NCBI GenBank assembly: GCA_947561395.2
Contig: OX387184.1
Location: 60,199,197-60,263,196, forward strand
Source: Buxus sempervirens
Lineage: Eukaryota > Streptophyta > Magnoliopsida > Buxales > Buxaceae
Direction: 5' to 3'
Length of the DNA stretch: 64,000 nucleotides
Part shown: positions 1 to 11,229 of the stretch, in pieces
Layout of the letters: each line of letters opens with the position of its first letter
Position numbering within the stretch: the stretch's first letter is position 1
Translations under genes and position numbers: made by a program
Notes under the pieces: model-generated
The model's database searches: none
Told to the model about the DNA's origin: nothing
The model's input: only the letters and a program-made list of their open reading frames with translations

Positions 1-1153
1 AAATTCCTGTCTTTATAAGTATAAAGTCAAAAACAGACACAACAAGTCAAAGCATACATCCTGCTTTTGAACATAATTTTTTCCATCTTCCATAATAAAT
101 TTGCTTTTCCTTTTACAAGCAAGCTGACAAGTCAATAGATTTTGAACATATGTTTATATATGCACATACGAACACACGTATATGTATAAAGATGTTCACT
201 CTATTATAAATAGATGCTTCATCCATCTTAATTGTACACACAATTATCAAGTTCTAATACATCTGCAAAACTAATATTGAATAGAGGTAGTCCCGTGTTT
301 TGATAGATTCAGCATAAACAAGTCATTCAAAGGATGCAAGTGTTATCTCAAAGGATTGAATGTAAAGTGGGTTAAGTCCACAGTCAAATCCTGGGGCTCA
401 ATCCGAGACTGGTGGTGGGAACTACCAAGCTATAAAGAACACAAGGGGCACAGCATCAAATGTTTCCAGTAAAAATTTGTCCAATTCTTTAGAAACACTT
501 GGGACATTTGTGAATCAGTCTCTAATGGCACTTCAATCTCTCAGCTCATCCCTTCATGTAAGAACACTGAGCTAACTGGCAGGATTTATTTTTCCCTTTA
601 GAGACAATGTCCTTTGATTTCTTGGAGTCTCCTGGCTTTGTGGAGGTCAACCAACTACATAGAGACATACAAACAATACATACAGAGAAATTCAGAACAA
701 TAAAATTTTGATCATTTCTAGATTTCACTTTGACAAGGAAATAACCATATCTATAGTCTAAATCTTGTAGGGTCCTCATTAGAAGTTCACTAGCTAACAT
801 CCCCATTGAAGACTTTCTGATGTGCAACAGCTTTTCTGAGTTGGGAAGGGGGTAGATAGCTGGTTGATGTTCTCTATTTTGTTGTTTTCTGCTATGCTGG
901 GGCTAGTAATTAGTTCATCTCCTGGTACACAATTTGTGTACTTTGTAATGTTTCCTAACTATTTCTAATAATACCCCTTGATTACTGATCAGAAACAAAA
1001 AATAAATAAGTTCACTGGCTTACATATATGCATACTATAGGAGGCACATACACTACTTCATGTATGCATATGTGGTTAATGTAGGACTCTTTTGGTGGTA
1101 CTTCTCTATGGGATTTATTTATGGTTAGCTACTGATAAGATAGTAGTATTTAG
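1..1153. other. AT-rich intergenic stretch, no gene recognised
   Basis: No reading frame here looks like a known protein. The longest minus-strand frame (546-827) has no recognisable domain, and its composition is that of open non-coding DNA. No RNA gene or terminal repeat was seen. Confidence 0.5.
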
Positions 1154-1345
1154 CACACAAAAAAAAATCAGACTTTTACTGGTGGTCAGTGACTGCCGGT
1201 AAAGCCTCAAAGACCGCAACTAAAAGTTCCGGGTCTCGACACTGGTCCGCCACGAAAAGACCCATCGCTAAATCCTTTAGCGGCGGTCTTGTAAGCTTTT
1301 AGAGGCGATTTTAGGACCGCCACTACAATGCTGCCTTTTTTAAAA
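1154..1345. repeat. CACTA-like subterminal repeat array (left)
   Basis: Short, GC-rich motifs in both orientations, such as TTTAGCGGCGGTC and GGACCGCCACTA, are packed into an otherwise AT-rich region. They follow a CACACAAAAA stretch that resembles a worn CACTACAAGAAAA end. Dense subterminal copies of a 10-15 base motif are typical of plant CACTA (En/Spm-like) transposons. A matching motif recurs at 5718-5785. No 3-bp target duplication could be assigned, so the element borders are uncertain. Confidence 0.4.
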
Positions 1346-3602
1346 AAAAAAAAAATTTACTAGCGCGTCCCTTTGTCCCATCCCCTGCCCTGCGCCCCGC
1401 CCCTTGCTCTGCCCAAGGAAAGAGCCTTATATACCTCCTTCCATACCCTTTTAAGGAAATTTTCCGGCTCTAAACTATCAGCAATCACTCAATCAACTTC
1501 TCCTGCCATTAATCACACAAAACTAAACTAAACAGCCTATTTCATTTAGCAAAAGTGGAAGATCAAAGGTCTAGCATGGATGTTCGTCCATCTATGAAAA
1601 CAAACTGTCAAAAGCAAGAAATATCTCATTTGAAGCCTTGCAGCTTCCTTTCCCACAATTCAGCGACTTACAGTTGATAACTTTATACAAAAACATTCAA
1701 GACCCATTGCATCATCATTTCCAAAACTCCACACAAACCTGGGAATAACCCAATAAGATAGTAACTTCATAAAGGCAAAGTCCATCAACAAATTAAGATT
1801 ATTAGCAACGAAAAGTTGAGTTTAATTGTACATGGTACCATTACAACATATTAGTACATAGTAATATAGTATCCCCATTACATGAGAATATCTACTTCTG
1901 CACTGGACAGGAAGGTATCTCATATCTGGAAATGAAAGCAATGCAAGCAACCACACTCATACTGGATTCTGGATTTCCAAAAAGGCTCATGCATTGTTAA
2001 TGGAAATATAAGATCACTAGAAATCAGAAACAACAATGAAATCAGAAATCAAAGTGAGGACTCAATTCAACTTCTGAAAATCATGGGCTGTATGCACTCT
2101 TGACCTTAAAGCTCTACTTTTATGAAGTTCTGCGTGCACTCTTGACTTTGTTATGTGCCCAATTTAGGATATCAATGTCTGTCTCCTCCTTTCTTTGAGA
2201 ATTGAATCTCAAGTATTTCAGAAGCTGAAACATATTTAATCTCATCAACTGTCATATAAAAGCTGAAACATAGGCAAAGAATTGAGTGGTATTCAGCAAC
2301 AAATCTTTCTTCTCACAAACATAATTGGAATGGATACAAACAAAATGACCAGAATTTGAAAACTAACATTCTAATAGGGAAATGACAAAATAAAGGGCAC
2401 AGTTCTAAAAAGGAGATGAAATAATTGACTATGCTAGTATATGGAGTTGATGCAAAATACAACTAGGGAAGCTTTGGAATTCATGATAAGCAAAAATAAG
2501 ACTTGAGTATGTGATATGCAACACCAGCATAAGTAAGAGTGGGATGCAATTTGAGAACTGAAAGCTAGCATAATGACCACTTTTATTATCATTTATCAAA
2601 TATAAGGAAGATATATTGACAAAGAATTTGCACAGAGAATTCTAGTTAAATGACTCAAGATATGCCTCTCAGCCATCAACAACAACATACATAGACTGTA
2701 TATACAAGTTTGCACAGTTTAAGATAGAAAGATACAAGTAGAACCAAGAAATATCAACAAATTTAAGCACCTTACAAAACGGCAACTCATGCCAATGACT
2801 TGTGATGTTATAGATTGCATTGCGTCCAGCAAGCTGTACAGCAACAGTTTCTTGCACTCCACAGAAGCAAAAAAAAAAGAAAAAGAAAAAGGAAACAGCA
2901 AGTTCAGAGAAAAAAAATTACAGGTACTGCTACTAATGTTCAAAATTAAGGAGCCAATCAAAATGATATCTTGGAAAGGACCTAACCTCATTTAACTTAC
3001 AAACTTTTCATTTGCAATTTCTTCACAACGCACAATAAGAAGCATAACCTACAACATGGATCAAAAAAATATAAAAGTCAAGAAAATCTGCACTTTCTAT
3101 TGGGAACCTCCAAATGAATAAAAAATCCCGTCATCACCTTATGTGTTGGAAGGTCAAGGTCCTTGTTCTCCTTTACGACTTTCTAGATTTTTTTAGCTCT
3201 GAGAAAAAAAAAAAAACACCTGAAGCAGGGGCCGCACCTGGTCGATCTCCAGCAAGTCTACTAGGAGCTATAGAATGGAAGAGAGGCCACATTCAATGCA
3301 GCTGCTTGCAGAAACCCAATATTCAAGGGTTTCTAGTGCCTGGTGGAATGTCCGCTTAGTGAACCTATTCTATTGAGAAGGTTTAATGGTAAGAAATTAT
3401 TGAAAATGAGAAACCTTACCTGTATATTGTATACTGTGTTATTAACCCCTTTAGGTAAAAGCTCATCAACCTGCATAGAGTTATACTACATGATGGTGTG
3501 AGATAAAAAAGTTGCAAAACTCTGAATTAAAAGTGAGTAGAACATAGCAATATAAGAAATCAAATTTGAAATATTAGAAGCCAAAGAGAACTCACTAACA
3601 AC
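1346..3602. other. Non-coding stretch; one doubtful minus-strand exon-like island
   Basis: This stretch is mostly AT-rich DNA without recognised genes. Around 2780-2860 on the minus strand a short frame (reading QETVAVQLAGRNAIYNITSHW) is preceded by a pyrimidine-rich tract and an AG, and is followed by GTGCTT. It could be a stray exon of a host gene, but I do not recognise the protein. It may be the interior of the putative CACTA-like interval 1154-5785. Confidence 0.25.
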
Positions 3603-3771
3603 CAAGGTTGATTGGACCGGATCGGAGATTGGACTGGCAGGACCAGCTGGTCCCATCCGATCCCATTAGAGAGAGAGAGAGAGAGAAAATAATCAGTTCC
3701 TAACTTCTTATTCGTGCTTATCCCTATCAGATTCAGATAAGGGCGACAAGATGAGAAAGGTTTTCCCCTCC

Positions 3772-3776
<5 letters not shown>

Positions 3777-3832
<56 letters not shown>
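3777..3832. repeat. (TC)n microsatellite, about 28 units
   Basis: Uninterrupted TC dinucleotides inside the hAT-like element. Reading frames across it give Arg-Glu or Ser-Leu repeats that are not genes. Confidence 0.95.
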
Positions 3833-3834
<2 letters not shown>

Positions 3835-3999
3835 GCCAGCCGTCGTTATCTCTTTCCCAGACAGCAGACTCGCAGCTGATGGCGTCACTATCTCCGGCAT
3901 CAACATCCAACATGTTGCCGGCATCAACTGTTGTAAAACAAACCACCCACTGCCATTCGTTTATAGATGGACAACAAGATGAGAAGGGTTTTCCCCTCC

Positions 4000-4004
<5 letters not shown>

Positions 4005-4039
<35 letters not shown>
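4005..4039. repeat. (TC)n microsatellite, second tract
   Basis: A second CT tract, created by the internal duplication of the same element. A C homopolymer follows near 4105. Confidence 0.9.
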
Positions 4040-4044
<5 letters not shown>

Positions 4045-4270
4045 CCCTTCTCTCCTTTATTTCAGCTGCGTCAAACATGGCCATTACCCATTCTCTCTCG
4101 CTCCCCCCCCCCCCCCTCCTTTCTTTCAGAGCTCAGCTGCATCACCCATGGCCAGACCCATTCTCTTTCTCTCTCTTTCGATTTCAATGAAGCCCCTTTT
4201 TTTATTTTACAATGTTGCACGTCACAGTCACAAAGGCGTTGCAGGCTTTGCAGAAAAACCTGCAAGGCCT

Positions 4271-4309
4271 TTAATTCAAAGACAGCCTTTCTTGCTGTCT
4301 TTGAATTAA
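4271..4309. repeat. Perfect 16-bp inverted repeat with 7-nt loop
   Basis: TTAATTCAAAGACAGC at 4271-4286 pairs exactly with its reverse complement at 4294-4309 across the loop CTTTCTT. It lies near the right end of the hAT-like element and would form a stable cruciform or RNA hairpin. Confidence 0.9.
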
Positions 4310-4478
4310 AACCGGGACCGCCTGAGTTACAGTTATACCGCTCTAACTCGGGCTGTCCAACTCGAGACCCCCCCGAGATTAAGGTGTCCGAGGGATCAGA
4401 TGATCCCAGACAGGAATACAGGACCGGGATCATCCGATCTCAGTACGGACTGGCCGGCCGGTAAACCATGCTAACAAC

Positions 4479-5717
4479 AAAGAAATAGGAGAATAACATT
4501 GGTGAGGAATGCTTTGGTGCCAACCCTTTTGGAAAAAATAATGCACAGAAATTAAATTGTATAGTGGTACCAGAAGCAAGTATTTAGCACAAAATAACTA
4601 ATGACGGTATTCCGGTTTCATTTATTTCATGCTGATAAGAAACCAAACATTGTATGACACCTAGAAAATTTATTGAATCTGCTGCTCAAGGCATGGTAAG
4701 ATCAGAAAAAATAACTGCAAAACATTAACACTAAACCATCCATTTCAGTTTAAAATGAGCCTCAAAAAGAAGGCACGATCAAAGAGAGTGGAAATCATTG
4801 CTTAAATAGTTGCAATCTGTGCTTCCAAAGGAACAAAGAATCAAAGTTTTGAGCTGATAAGCTATTGTTTTGTCAACTGTTAGTGGCTTAGATTGGTTAT
4901 ACCAAGCTGTCGGCTGATGTGGCAAATTTTATTTTGCACAGAACAAATTTTCTAGCTGAACCAATATAGTCAATGCAATAGTATACGAAGTATACATCGA
5001 TATTGCAAGTGTAGCTTCAAATAAAACATGTCAAGAGGTGTGCACAAAGTATGGATCTTCTAGCTGAACCATATCTGTCACGTTATCAAAGATCACTTTA
5101 ATTGATTCATTAGAAAATTAGAAAAAGAAAAGCGGAACTGTGAAATCTCAAAAATACTTGTATGTTTCCATTCTCTCTTCAAAAAATTGCCAACAATCAT
5201 ATATGTAATAAAAAGAGATCTAAAAATCAAATCCACAACATTGATTCCAATATCTTTTCAAAAAATTGCCGACAGTCATATAATAAAGAAGAAAAGATTT
5301 AGAAATCAAATCAGCAACAATGATTATTAGAGAACCATTCTAGAAATCAAATCCTCAAACTAACCTAAGCATATTTGTGAAATGTTAAAAGAAAAAATTA
5401 AACTTAGGAATGAGATTTAGAAACATGCCTCCGATGCAAGCGAATCTGTTTCAGAAATTGAAGCCCTAAGTCTTCGTGAATCGTAAAGGACTTGAGAGAT
5501 AGACAGAGAGAGTGATAAACTGCCTGGAAGAGGAGAGATCAAGAAAGACGGAGAGATGGAAGAGAGGGAGAGAGAGAGAGAGGGAGGAGAAGTAACATGG
5601 ATAGACTGAGAGAGATAGAGATATCCGTGCAAAGAAGGGGAGACTGAGAGAGATAGAGGTATTTGCGCAAAGGAGGGGGAAGGAAATAGAGAAAGGGAGA
5701 TGGAGAAAGAGACATGG
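4479..5717. other. Non-coding stretch with GA-rich tract
   Basis: No gene is recognised. From about 5500 to 5720 the plus strand is GA-rich with imperfect GAGA runs. Reading frames across it are low-complexity Ser-Leu strings and are not coding. Confidence 0.5.
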
Positions 5718-5785
5718 ACGTGACTTTTAGCGGCGGTCATCAAAAGACCGCTACAAAAAGCCTTCTAAAGCCCACCACTGATGCA
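5718..5785. repeat. CACTA-like subterminal motif cluster (right)
   Basis: TTTTAGCGGCGGTC is followed by AAGACCGCTAC, the same module as at 1154-1345. The two clusters bracket 4.6 kb and may mark the two ends of one degraded DNA transposon that also received the hAT-like insertion. Confidence 0.35.
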
Positions 5786-7213
5786 CTGATTAATGTTTAG
5801 CTGTGGAGATGGGTAGTTTCCTATTGGATACATGAGTCTTCTAAGGACTTTGAAAAGATTATTTGGGACGAACAAAAAAGGCCAGCCTGGGAATATTCCC
5901 GAGAATTTGCTTAAATAATAGTATAGATATAAAGTTTTTAAATCAAACCATGATGGGTATTTGTTAGTAGGAAGAAAATAAAAAATATGTTTCCTTCACA
6001 GCTGTGAATAAGAGTTAATCCAAGGCAAAAATGATATCCATCAAAAGATAGTTCCTTAATGACTTTTGTAATGAGAAGATGGTTACTTAAGTGAAATATC
6101 TCAGTGATAATGAGCATCCATAACACAACCAAAGGAAAATTCTTAATAGGAAGTAACAAAATGATTTGTTACTTCCCTACAAAAGCCAAAGCCATATGTA
6201 TGTACCTTAACTGCGCTTTCAGCATTCACTAGGAGATAAATAAATAAAAAAACCAAAGTGAACAAACAAGATTAGAGGGCCTACCGGCATGATAGATCAA
6301 CATGAGTTGATTTAATTCTGTAATTGTTTTATAGAAAAAACAATCGAAATGACAACAATAGATCACATTTGTATACCGAGTACAGAACTTATAGAGGACA
6401 CGCATATAATCGAATCTTTCAAATAAAGCTTGAACCTACAACCCCATAGTGAATTATAAACTTTCTGAACTAATGGAATGAATGACAACATCCATAGACG
6501 ATTAAAGCCCAAGAGCATGAGAAGGATATGCCTATGACTGGATAAAATTTTTTGTCTCAACTGAAAATATTTTCTGTACATGGGTTCATCTCCTACAATT
6601 CATTATCCTCTGGCTCTGTAAACATTGAAAAAGCAATGGAGTTTTCTCCATTTATTCCAGAAAATTAGAAAGCTTGAAACCAGGCTATATTACTGTTGTG
6701 AGTCACTTGAGCATCCATGATTCTATCAGAGGCTCTTTCTATATGACATCCAACTAGATAAAAGAATAATGAGCTAGTTTTGGGATCATTAAAAAATAGA
6801 GATAAAGAAAATGTAAGACTAGCCTGCTGGAGAGATTAATCTTCAGGGATCTTTTAGATCAAAATTCATATTAATTTCATTCCAATGAATGGTCCATGAG
6901 TCAAAAACGGTTAGCTGAGATAATTGGAAGTTGGAACAGTTCAAGCAATAACAATGTTTTCTTAGCAACTGGTTAATCCAGAAGGTCAGAACACTAGATG
7001 CAGAATTCTAACAAAAATTACCAACTGGCATATTGGAATATCCAAAAACCAATCCCATTGAATTAAAAAAAGGACAACCTTTATGCATATAGATCAAATT
7101 TCAAAGATTGAAAGAATTATTTTTTCTTTAAGAATTTATTGCAAATTATGACATGTACAATTTTTTATATCAACATATGAATACAAAATCCGCTCCTTTC
7201 AAGCATCAACAGT
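5786..7213. other. 3' flank of the PPR gene, no gene recognised
   Basis: AT-rich DNA downstream of the minus-strand PPR gene, presumably holding its 3' UTR and terminator region. No second gene and no transposon end was identified. Confidence 0.5.
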
Positions 7214-10200
7214 TTACCAGTAATCTCTACATGAACAACCACCATCTTCAAAATGATGAAACCGGAATGCATCTCGTACTATTACAGCTCGATTAGAAAC
7301 CTTTGAAACGAACTTCATCCAATTATGGCAATCATTACAAACACGAAGATTCTTAATCACTCGTATGGGTATTGCAGGAGACAAACTGATGAGACCAAAA
7401 GCAACAGCAAGCTTTTCACTGTGAATTAACACTGTTGGGTCTTTTTGCTCTTGTTCGCTTTCATGCAGAAGGCTATATCGATCTTGAACATAGCCAATTT
7501 CAGCTACACGTCTGTTCAAATCCTTTAAGGAGTCATAAATCTTATCTGCTAGCGGATGCAACTGATCACCAACAAAGAATGCATGTATTGAGTTCTTAAC
7601 CTCGATCCAACTACGACCAGGCTCCTTCTTGACACCCCTGTCTTTCATCACCCGCCTTATCTGGTCCCTTTGATCCCATTTTCTAGTTACTGCATACATG
7701 TTGGACAGGAGAACGTAAGTGGCTGAGTCTTCAGGTTCCAACTCCATAAGATGCTGAGCTGCAAATTCCCCAATTGCCGCATTTTTATGAATTGCACAAG
7801 CACTTAGAAGGGTTCTCCAGATCATTGCATCCGGAACTATAGTCATTTCTTCTATGAATTCCCTTGCACTATCCAACAGCCCTGCCCGTCCTAGAATGTC
7901 TACAACACATGCATAGTGTTCAGGCCTTGGGTCTATAGCATATTCTTTGCTCATGGACTTAAAGTAGGTGAGCCCCTCACTTACCAGACCAACATGGCTA
8001 CAAGCTGATAAGATACCAACAAAAGTGACATGATTAGGGACTGAACCCTGCAGTTTCATCCCCTCAAATAGATCTAAAGCCTCAAACCCATATCCATGTT
8101 GAGAATATCCTGTGATCATGGCATTCCATGAAACCTCATTCTTCTCAGGCGTCTCATCGAACATTCTTCTGGCATGATTAATGCTACCACACTTGGCATA
8201 CAGTGTGATTAAAACATTACCTGCCTCTGTCTCAAAGCAGTGACCAGTTTTTATCATCCTTGCATGCATCTGCATTCCTTGATTTATGTCAGCCATATTG
8301 GCAGATGCACTCACTACAGACCCATATGTGAATGAATTAGCCACTAAACCTGTTTGATTCATCCAAGCAAACACCTGCAATGCTTCCTCATAGTGCCCAC
8401 TTTGTGAAAATCCTGATATCAAGCCATTCCAAGAAATTTCATCTTTAGAGTCAATCATTTTAAATGCCAAACATGCATCTTGTACTCTACCACATCTGGC
8501 ATAAAAATTTACAAGAGCATTCCCTACAGAAAGATCATCTGAATAACCAGACACACACGACTGAGCATGAATTTGACGTCCTTGATTGAATGCTTGAATT
8601 TCAGTGCAGGCACTGAGAACACTAGATAAACCTATGTTGTCTGGTCGAATCCCTTTGTTTTGCATATCTTCAAAGAGTTTGAGTGCTTCAATGCACAGAT
8701 TGTGTTGTGCATATCCTGCAATCAAGGCAGTCCAAGAGACAACATCTTCCACGGGAAGTCTTTCAAGAATTTCGTGAGCAATCTCTAGCCAACCATGTTT
8801 GGCATACATATCAATCAGAACACTGCAGACATAAACATTAAGTTCAAAGCCAGTTTTTATGATATGGGTATGAATTTGCTCTCCAAGCTCAATAGCTCCC
8901 AAGGATGTACAGGTTCTCAATATACTTGGATATGTGTACTGGTTAGGTACCATACCCAAAAATTGCATCTGGGAGAAAATCTCCAAAGAACCTCTCAGAC
9001 AGCCTAACTGTCCATAGGCCACGAGCATCATATTCCATAAGACTATATTTGTTCTCTGTACTGTATTGAAGAATTCACGGGCAGTTACTATGTCAGAGCA
9101 TTTCACATAGAGGTCAAGCAAAGAACCCTCGATGATGATATCAGAAGAAATACCTACCTTTATTGCATAAGAGTGTAGCTGACTCCCCTTATAAAAGGCT
9201 CCAACAGAGGCACAGGCACTCAAAAGGCTTGCAACTGTAACACAATCTGGCTTCAAGTCTGAATGTTGCATCTCCTCAAACAGCTGAACAGCTCTTTCGC
9301 TGTTTCCACATTGAGCAAGCCCTGAGATCAGTGAATTATAGGTGACTCCATCTCGATGGTTCATTTTGATGAAAATCTGCTCAGAAGCGGTCAAGCTTCC
9401 GTGCCGGGAATACAGCGTGATGAGAGCATTACATACAAAAGTTTCAGAGGAAAATCCCAATTTAACAACTTGAGCATGCAGCTGCTTTCCTTGGTCAAAA
9501 AATTGTATTTTGGTGCAGGCACTTATAACACTTGAGAACACATAAGGAGTAGGAAAGATTCCTGCTTTGCGCATCTGACAGAAGAGAAGAACAGCTTCTT
9601 CTTCATGGCCATTCTGAGAGAAACCAGAGATCATAGCTACCCAGGAAATACTATCTCGAGAGCATAATTCTTCGAACATCAATTGTGCAGATTCAATGTA
9701 ACAATTCTTTGAATATAAATCAATAAGAGGGTTACACACTACTGGATCAGTAGCGATACCATGAAAAATAATCTTTGCATGAACCTGTTCAATATAGTTG
9801 AGAGCGACATTGCCAGCTTTGCATGCCCTAAAAACACTAGCAAAAGTAGTATGATCAGGATTCACCTGATGTGCCAGCATTTGTGAGAAGAAAGCCAACA
9901 CCTGCTTATTTGATCCATTATCAAGGAACCCAGAAATTATATTATTGCAGAAAGATAAGCTTCTCCTGGACATGTTATCAAACAGCATGATTGCATCACC
10001 TGGATCACCGTAGACAGAATAGATTTTGACAAGATGGGCACACAAAATAGATTCTTCATGAAAACCAGATTTCAAAATTCTACAGTGAAGCCCCTTGGCA
10101 TTCATTAGTGAGCAAGAACTCAAACATCCTTTTAGAAGCCACGCATAAGTATAATGATCAGGGCGAACACAATCTTCTTCCACTAAATGCGAAAAATGAA

Positions 10201-10567
10201 GTCCATCTTCCCTTGGAACTCCTTCCGCTACATTTCCTCCCAATTCTTCAGCAGAAGATTCATCAAAAGAATGACAAATTGCAGCATTACTAAAAGTAGG
10301 AAAATTTAGCCTACCAAAATTCACGTCAATCACCTGAACATTTCCCGTGAAAGAAATATTTAAGATAAGAATTCTAAAATAAGTAAACAGGAAAGGGAGA
10401 TAAAAGAATCGAGAGGTGGGTATTACCTTGCGGAGCTTTTTGAGAGATTTCGAGGTAGTTTCCCGTGACAGATTTCGTGAAAAGTGAGAAGTTAAGGAGT
10501 TTGAGAATGACCCAGCAAAAGAAATTGCGGGAGGAGCCATCAACCCAGTATAAAAATTGAGCTGCAT
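7214..10567 (-). CDS. DYW-class pentatricopeptide repeat protein, likely organelle RNA editing factor
   Basis: A single frame of 1117 codons ends in the family's signature DYW tripeptide. From memory it is very close in order and wording to Arabidopsis At4g13650 (about 1064 residues). After a Ser/Arg-rich N-terminus that looks like an organelle targeting peptide, about two dozen PLS-type PPR motifs run from roughly residue 110 to 950 (for example VSWTALIAGYAQH, VSWNAMITGYSQHG). E motifs and the PG box (EPGRSWIEVKNSIHAFF) follow, then the DYW domain over the last ~95 residues. The deaminase-like zinc ligands are visible as HSEKLAVAF and CNDCH, with CSCRDYW at the end. Such proteins bind a specific organelle transcript and mediate C-to-U editing. 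The second Met (MAPPAISF, ATG at 10540) is the likelier start. A possible 93-nt in-frame intron lies near the N-terminus (see 10334-10426). It appears intact. Confidence 0.95.
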   Translation of the reverse strand: MQLNFYTGLMAPPAISFAGSFSNSLTSHFSRNLSRETTSKSLKKLRKVIPTSRFFYLPFLFTYFRILILNISFTGNVQVIDVNFGRLNFPTFSNAAICHSFDESSAEELGGNVAEGVPREDGLHFSHLVEEDCVRPDHYTYAWLLKGCLSSCSLMNAKGLHCRILKSGFHEESILCAHLVKIYSVYGDPGDAIMLFDNMSRRSLSFCNNIISGFLDNGSNKQVLAFFSQMLAHQVNPDHTTFASVFRACKAGNVALNYIEQVHAKIIFHGIATDPVVCNPLIDLYSKNCYIESAQLMFEELCSRDSISWVAMISGFSQNGHEEEAVLLFCQMRKAGIFPTPYVFSSVISACTKIQFFDQGKQLHAQVVKLGFSSETFVCNALITLYSRHGSLTASEQIFIKMNHRDGVTYNSLISGLAQCGNSERAVQLFEEMQHSDLKPDCVTVASLLSACASVGAFYKGSQLHSYAIKVGISSDIIIEGSLLDLYVKCSDIVTAREFFNTVQRTNIVLWNMMLVAYGQLGCLRGSLEIFSQMQFLGMVPNQYTYPSILRTCTSLGAIELGEQIHTHIIKTGFELNVYVCSVLIDMYAKHGWLEIAHEILERLPVEDVVSWTALIAGYAQHNLCIEALKLFEDMQNKGIRPDNIGLSSVLSACTEIQAFNQGRQIHAQSCVSGYSDDLSVGNALVNFYARCGRVQDACLAFKMIDSKDEISWNGLISGFSQSGHYEEALQVFAWMNQTGLVANSFTYGSVVSASANMADINQGMQMHARMIKTGHCFETEAGNVLITLYAKCGSINHARRMFDETPEKNEVSWNAMITGYSQHGYGFEALDLFEGMKLQGSVPNHVTFVGILSACSHVGLVSEGLTYFKSMSKEYAIDPRPEHYACVVDILGRAGLLDSAREFIEEMTIVPDAMIWRTLLSACAIHKNAAIGEFAAQHLMELEPEDSATYVLLSNMYAVTRKWDQRDQIRRVMKDRGVKKEPGRSWIEVKNSIHAFFVGDQLHPLADKIYDSLKDLNRRVAEIGYVQDRYSLLHESEQEQKDPTVLIHSEKLAVAFGLISLSPAIPIRVIKNLRVCNDCHNWMKFVSKVSNRAVIVRDAFRFHHFEDGGCSCRDYW
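10334..10426 (-). other. Possible 93-nt in-frame intron (exitron-like) in the PPR gene
   Basis: On the minus strand the boundary reads CTCCGCAAG|GTAATACCC, and 93 nt later TGTTCAG|GTGATTGACG. Both are good plant splice sites, and the enclosed DNA is AT/T-rich, as plant introns are. It encodes a hydrophobic stretch (FFYLPFLFTYFRILILN) out of keeping with a PPR leader. Because 93 is divisible by three and no stop occurs, both spliced and retained forms keep the frame. Splicing would give 1086 residues, or 1077 from the second Met. Confidence 0.65.
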
Positions 10568-11229
10568 TTATAGTGGTCAGGAGCTGGAAATGAGATCAAA
10601 CAACATCTCCTTCATGGAGAAGAAGTGGCAGTTGGAAGTCTTGAATAAATTCTGCGGAACCGCTGTTATCTTCCCGTTGGGTTTCTGGTTGTCTTCGTAA
10701 ACGAGTTTCCAGGCTCCAGCCATCGTTGCTTTGCTTCCGTAGTATTTCTTCGGTGTTTGAGAAGCCATTGACGTCACGTTTTTGCAACGGGGAATTCGCT
10801 CTCAATTTCAGCCTGACGATTGCTTCTCTACTGAAATGAAAGATCCTCTCGCTCAAACTCTCGCTCAAAGGCTCGTCGCCGGAAAACTGCTTAACAGAAC
10901 CGGGGACGTTAATGGGAGAGAGAATGTCAGGATGAAGAGATGGGTGGCATTGGCATGGCCAAACTTGACAGTTGACACTGGTGTCGTTGCAGCTGATACG
11001 AATGTAGCCATCGCAATCAGTGGCGAGACGACCGGCGACAGCGAGAGCCGGAAAATAAGTGAGAGTGTGTGAAAAGGCCACCTTTAAGGACGGAGATAAG
11101 AGCGTCGATCCAGAGAGGGGGTGAGTGAAAAGATTGCCCTTCTACTGGCAAGACAGCATGAGGAGATCGGAGACGAAAAGCTTGAGATTTCCGATGGACG
11201 ACTTGTGTCCCGGAGGAGAGTTTTTATGC
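10568..11229. other. 5' flank/leader of the PPR gene, with long upstream frames
   Basis: This stretch has higher GC than its surroundings. Two overlapping minus-strand frames stay open upstream of the PPR start (161 codons at 10596-11081 and 66 codons at 10577-10777), and a 96-codon plus-strand frame lies at 10782-11072. None has a recognised domain. The minus-strand frames could be upstream ORFs in a PPR leader. The promoter is probably here, but I see no certain TATA box. Confidence 0.35.

Larger units (their letters stand above)
3603..4470. mobile_element. Non-autonomous hAT-like element, 868 bp, with 8-bp target duplication
   Basis: The element is flanked by the identical octamer CTAACAAC at 3595-3602 and 4471-4478. 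Its ends are imperfect inverted repeats: the left end begins CAAGGTTGATTGGACCGG and the right end read in reverse begins CATGGTTTACCGGCCGG. An 8-bp duplication with CA-GG type ends fits the hAT superfamily. There is no transposase. The interior holds a tandem duplication of about 225 bp (the phrase ACAAGATGAGAA recurs at about 3746 and 3972), two long CT tracts, a C run and a perfect 16-bp hairpin. A related terminal fragment lies at 11230-11353. Confidence 0.75.

Noticed and set aside
3560-4464. Reading frames of 100-174 codons rich in Arg-Glu or Ser-Leu
   Set aside because: They are translations of CT/GA microsatellites inside a hAT-like element and are open on both strands; not genes.
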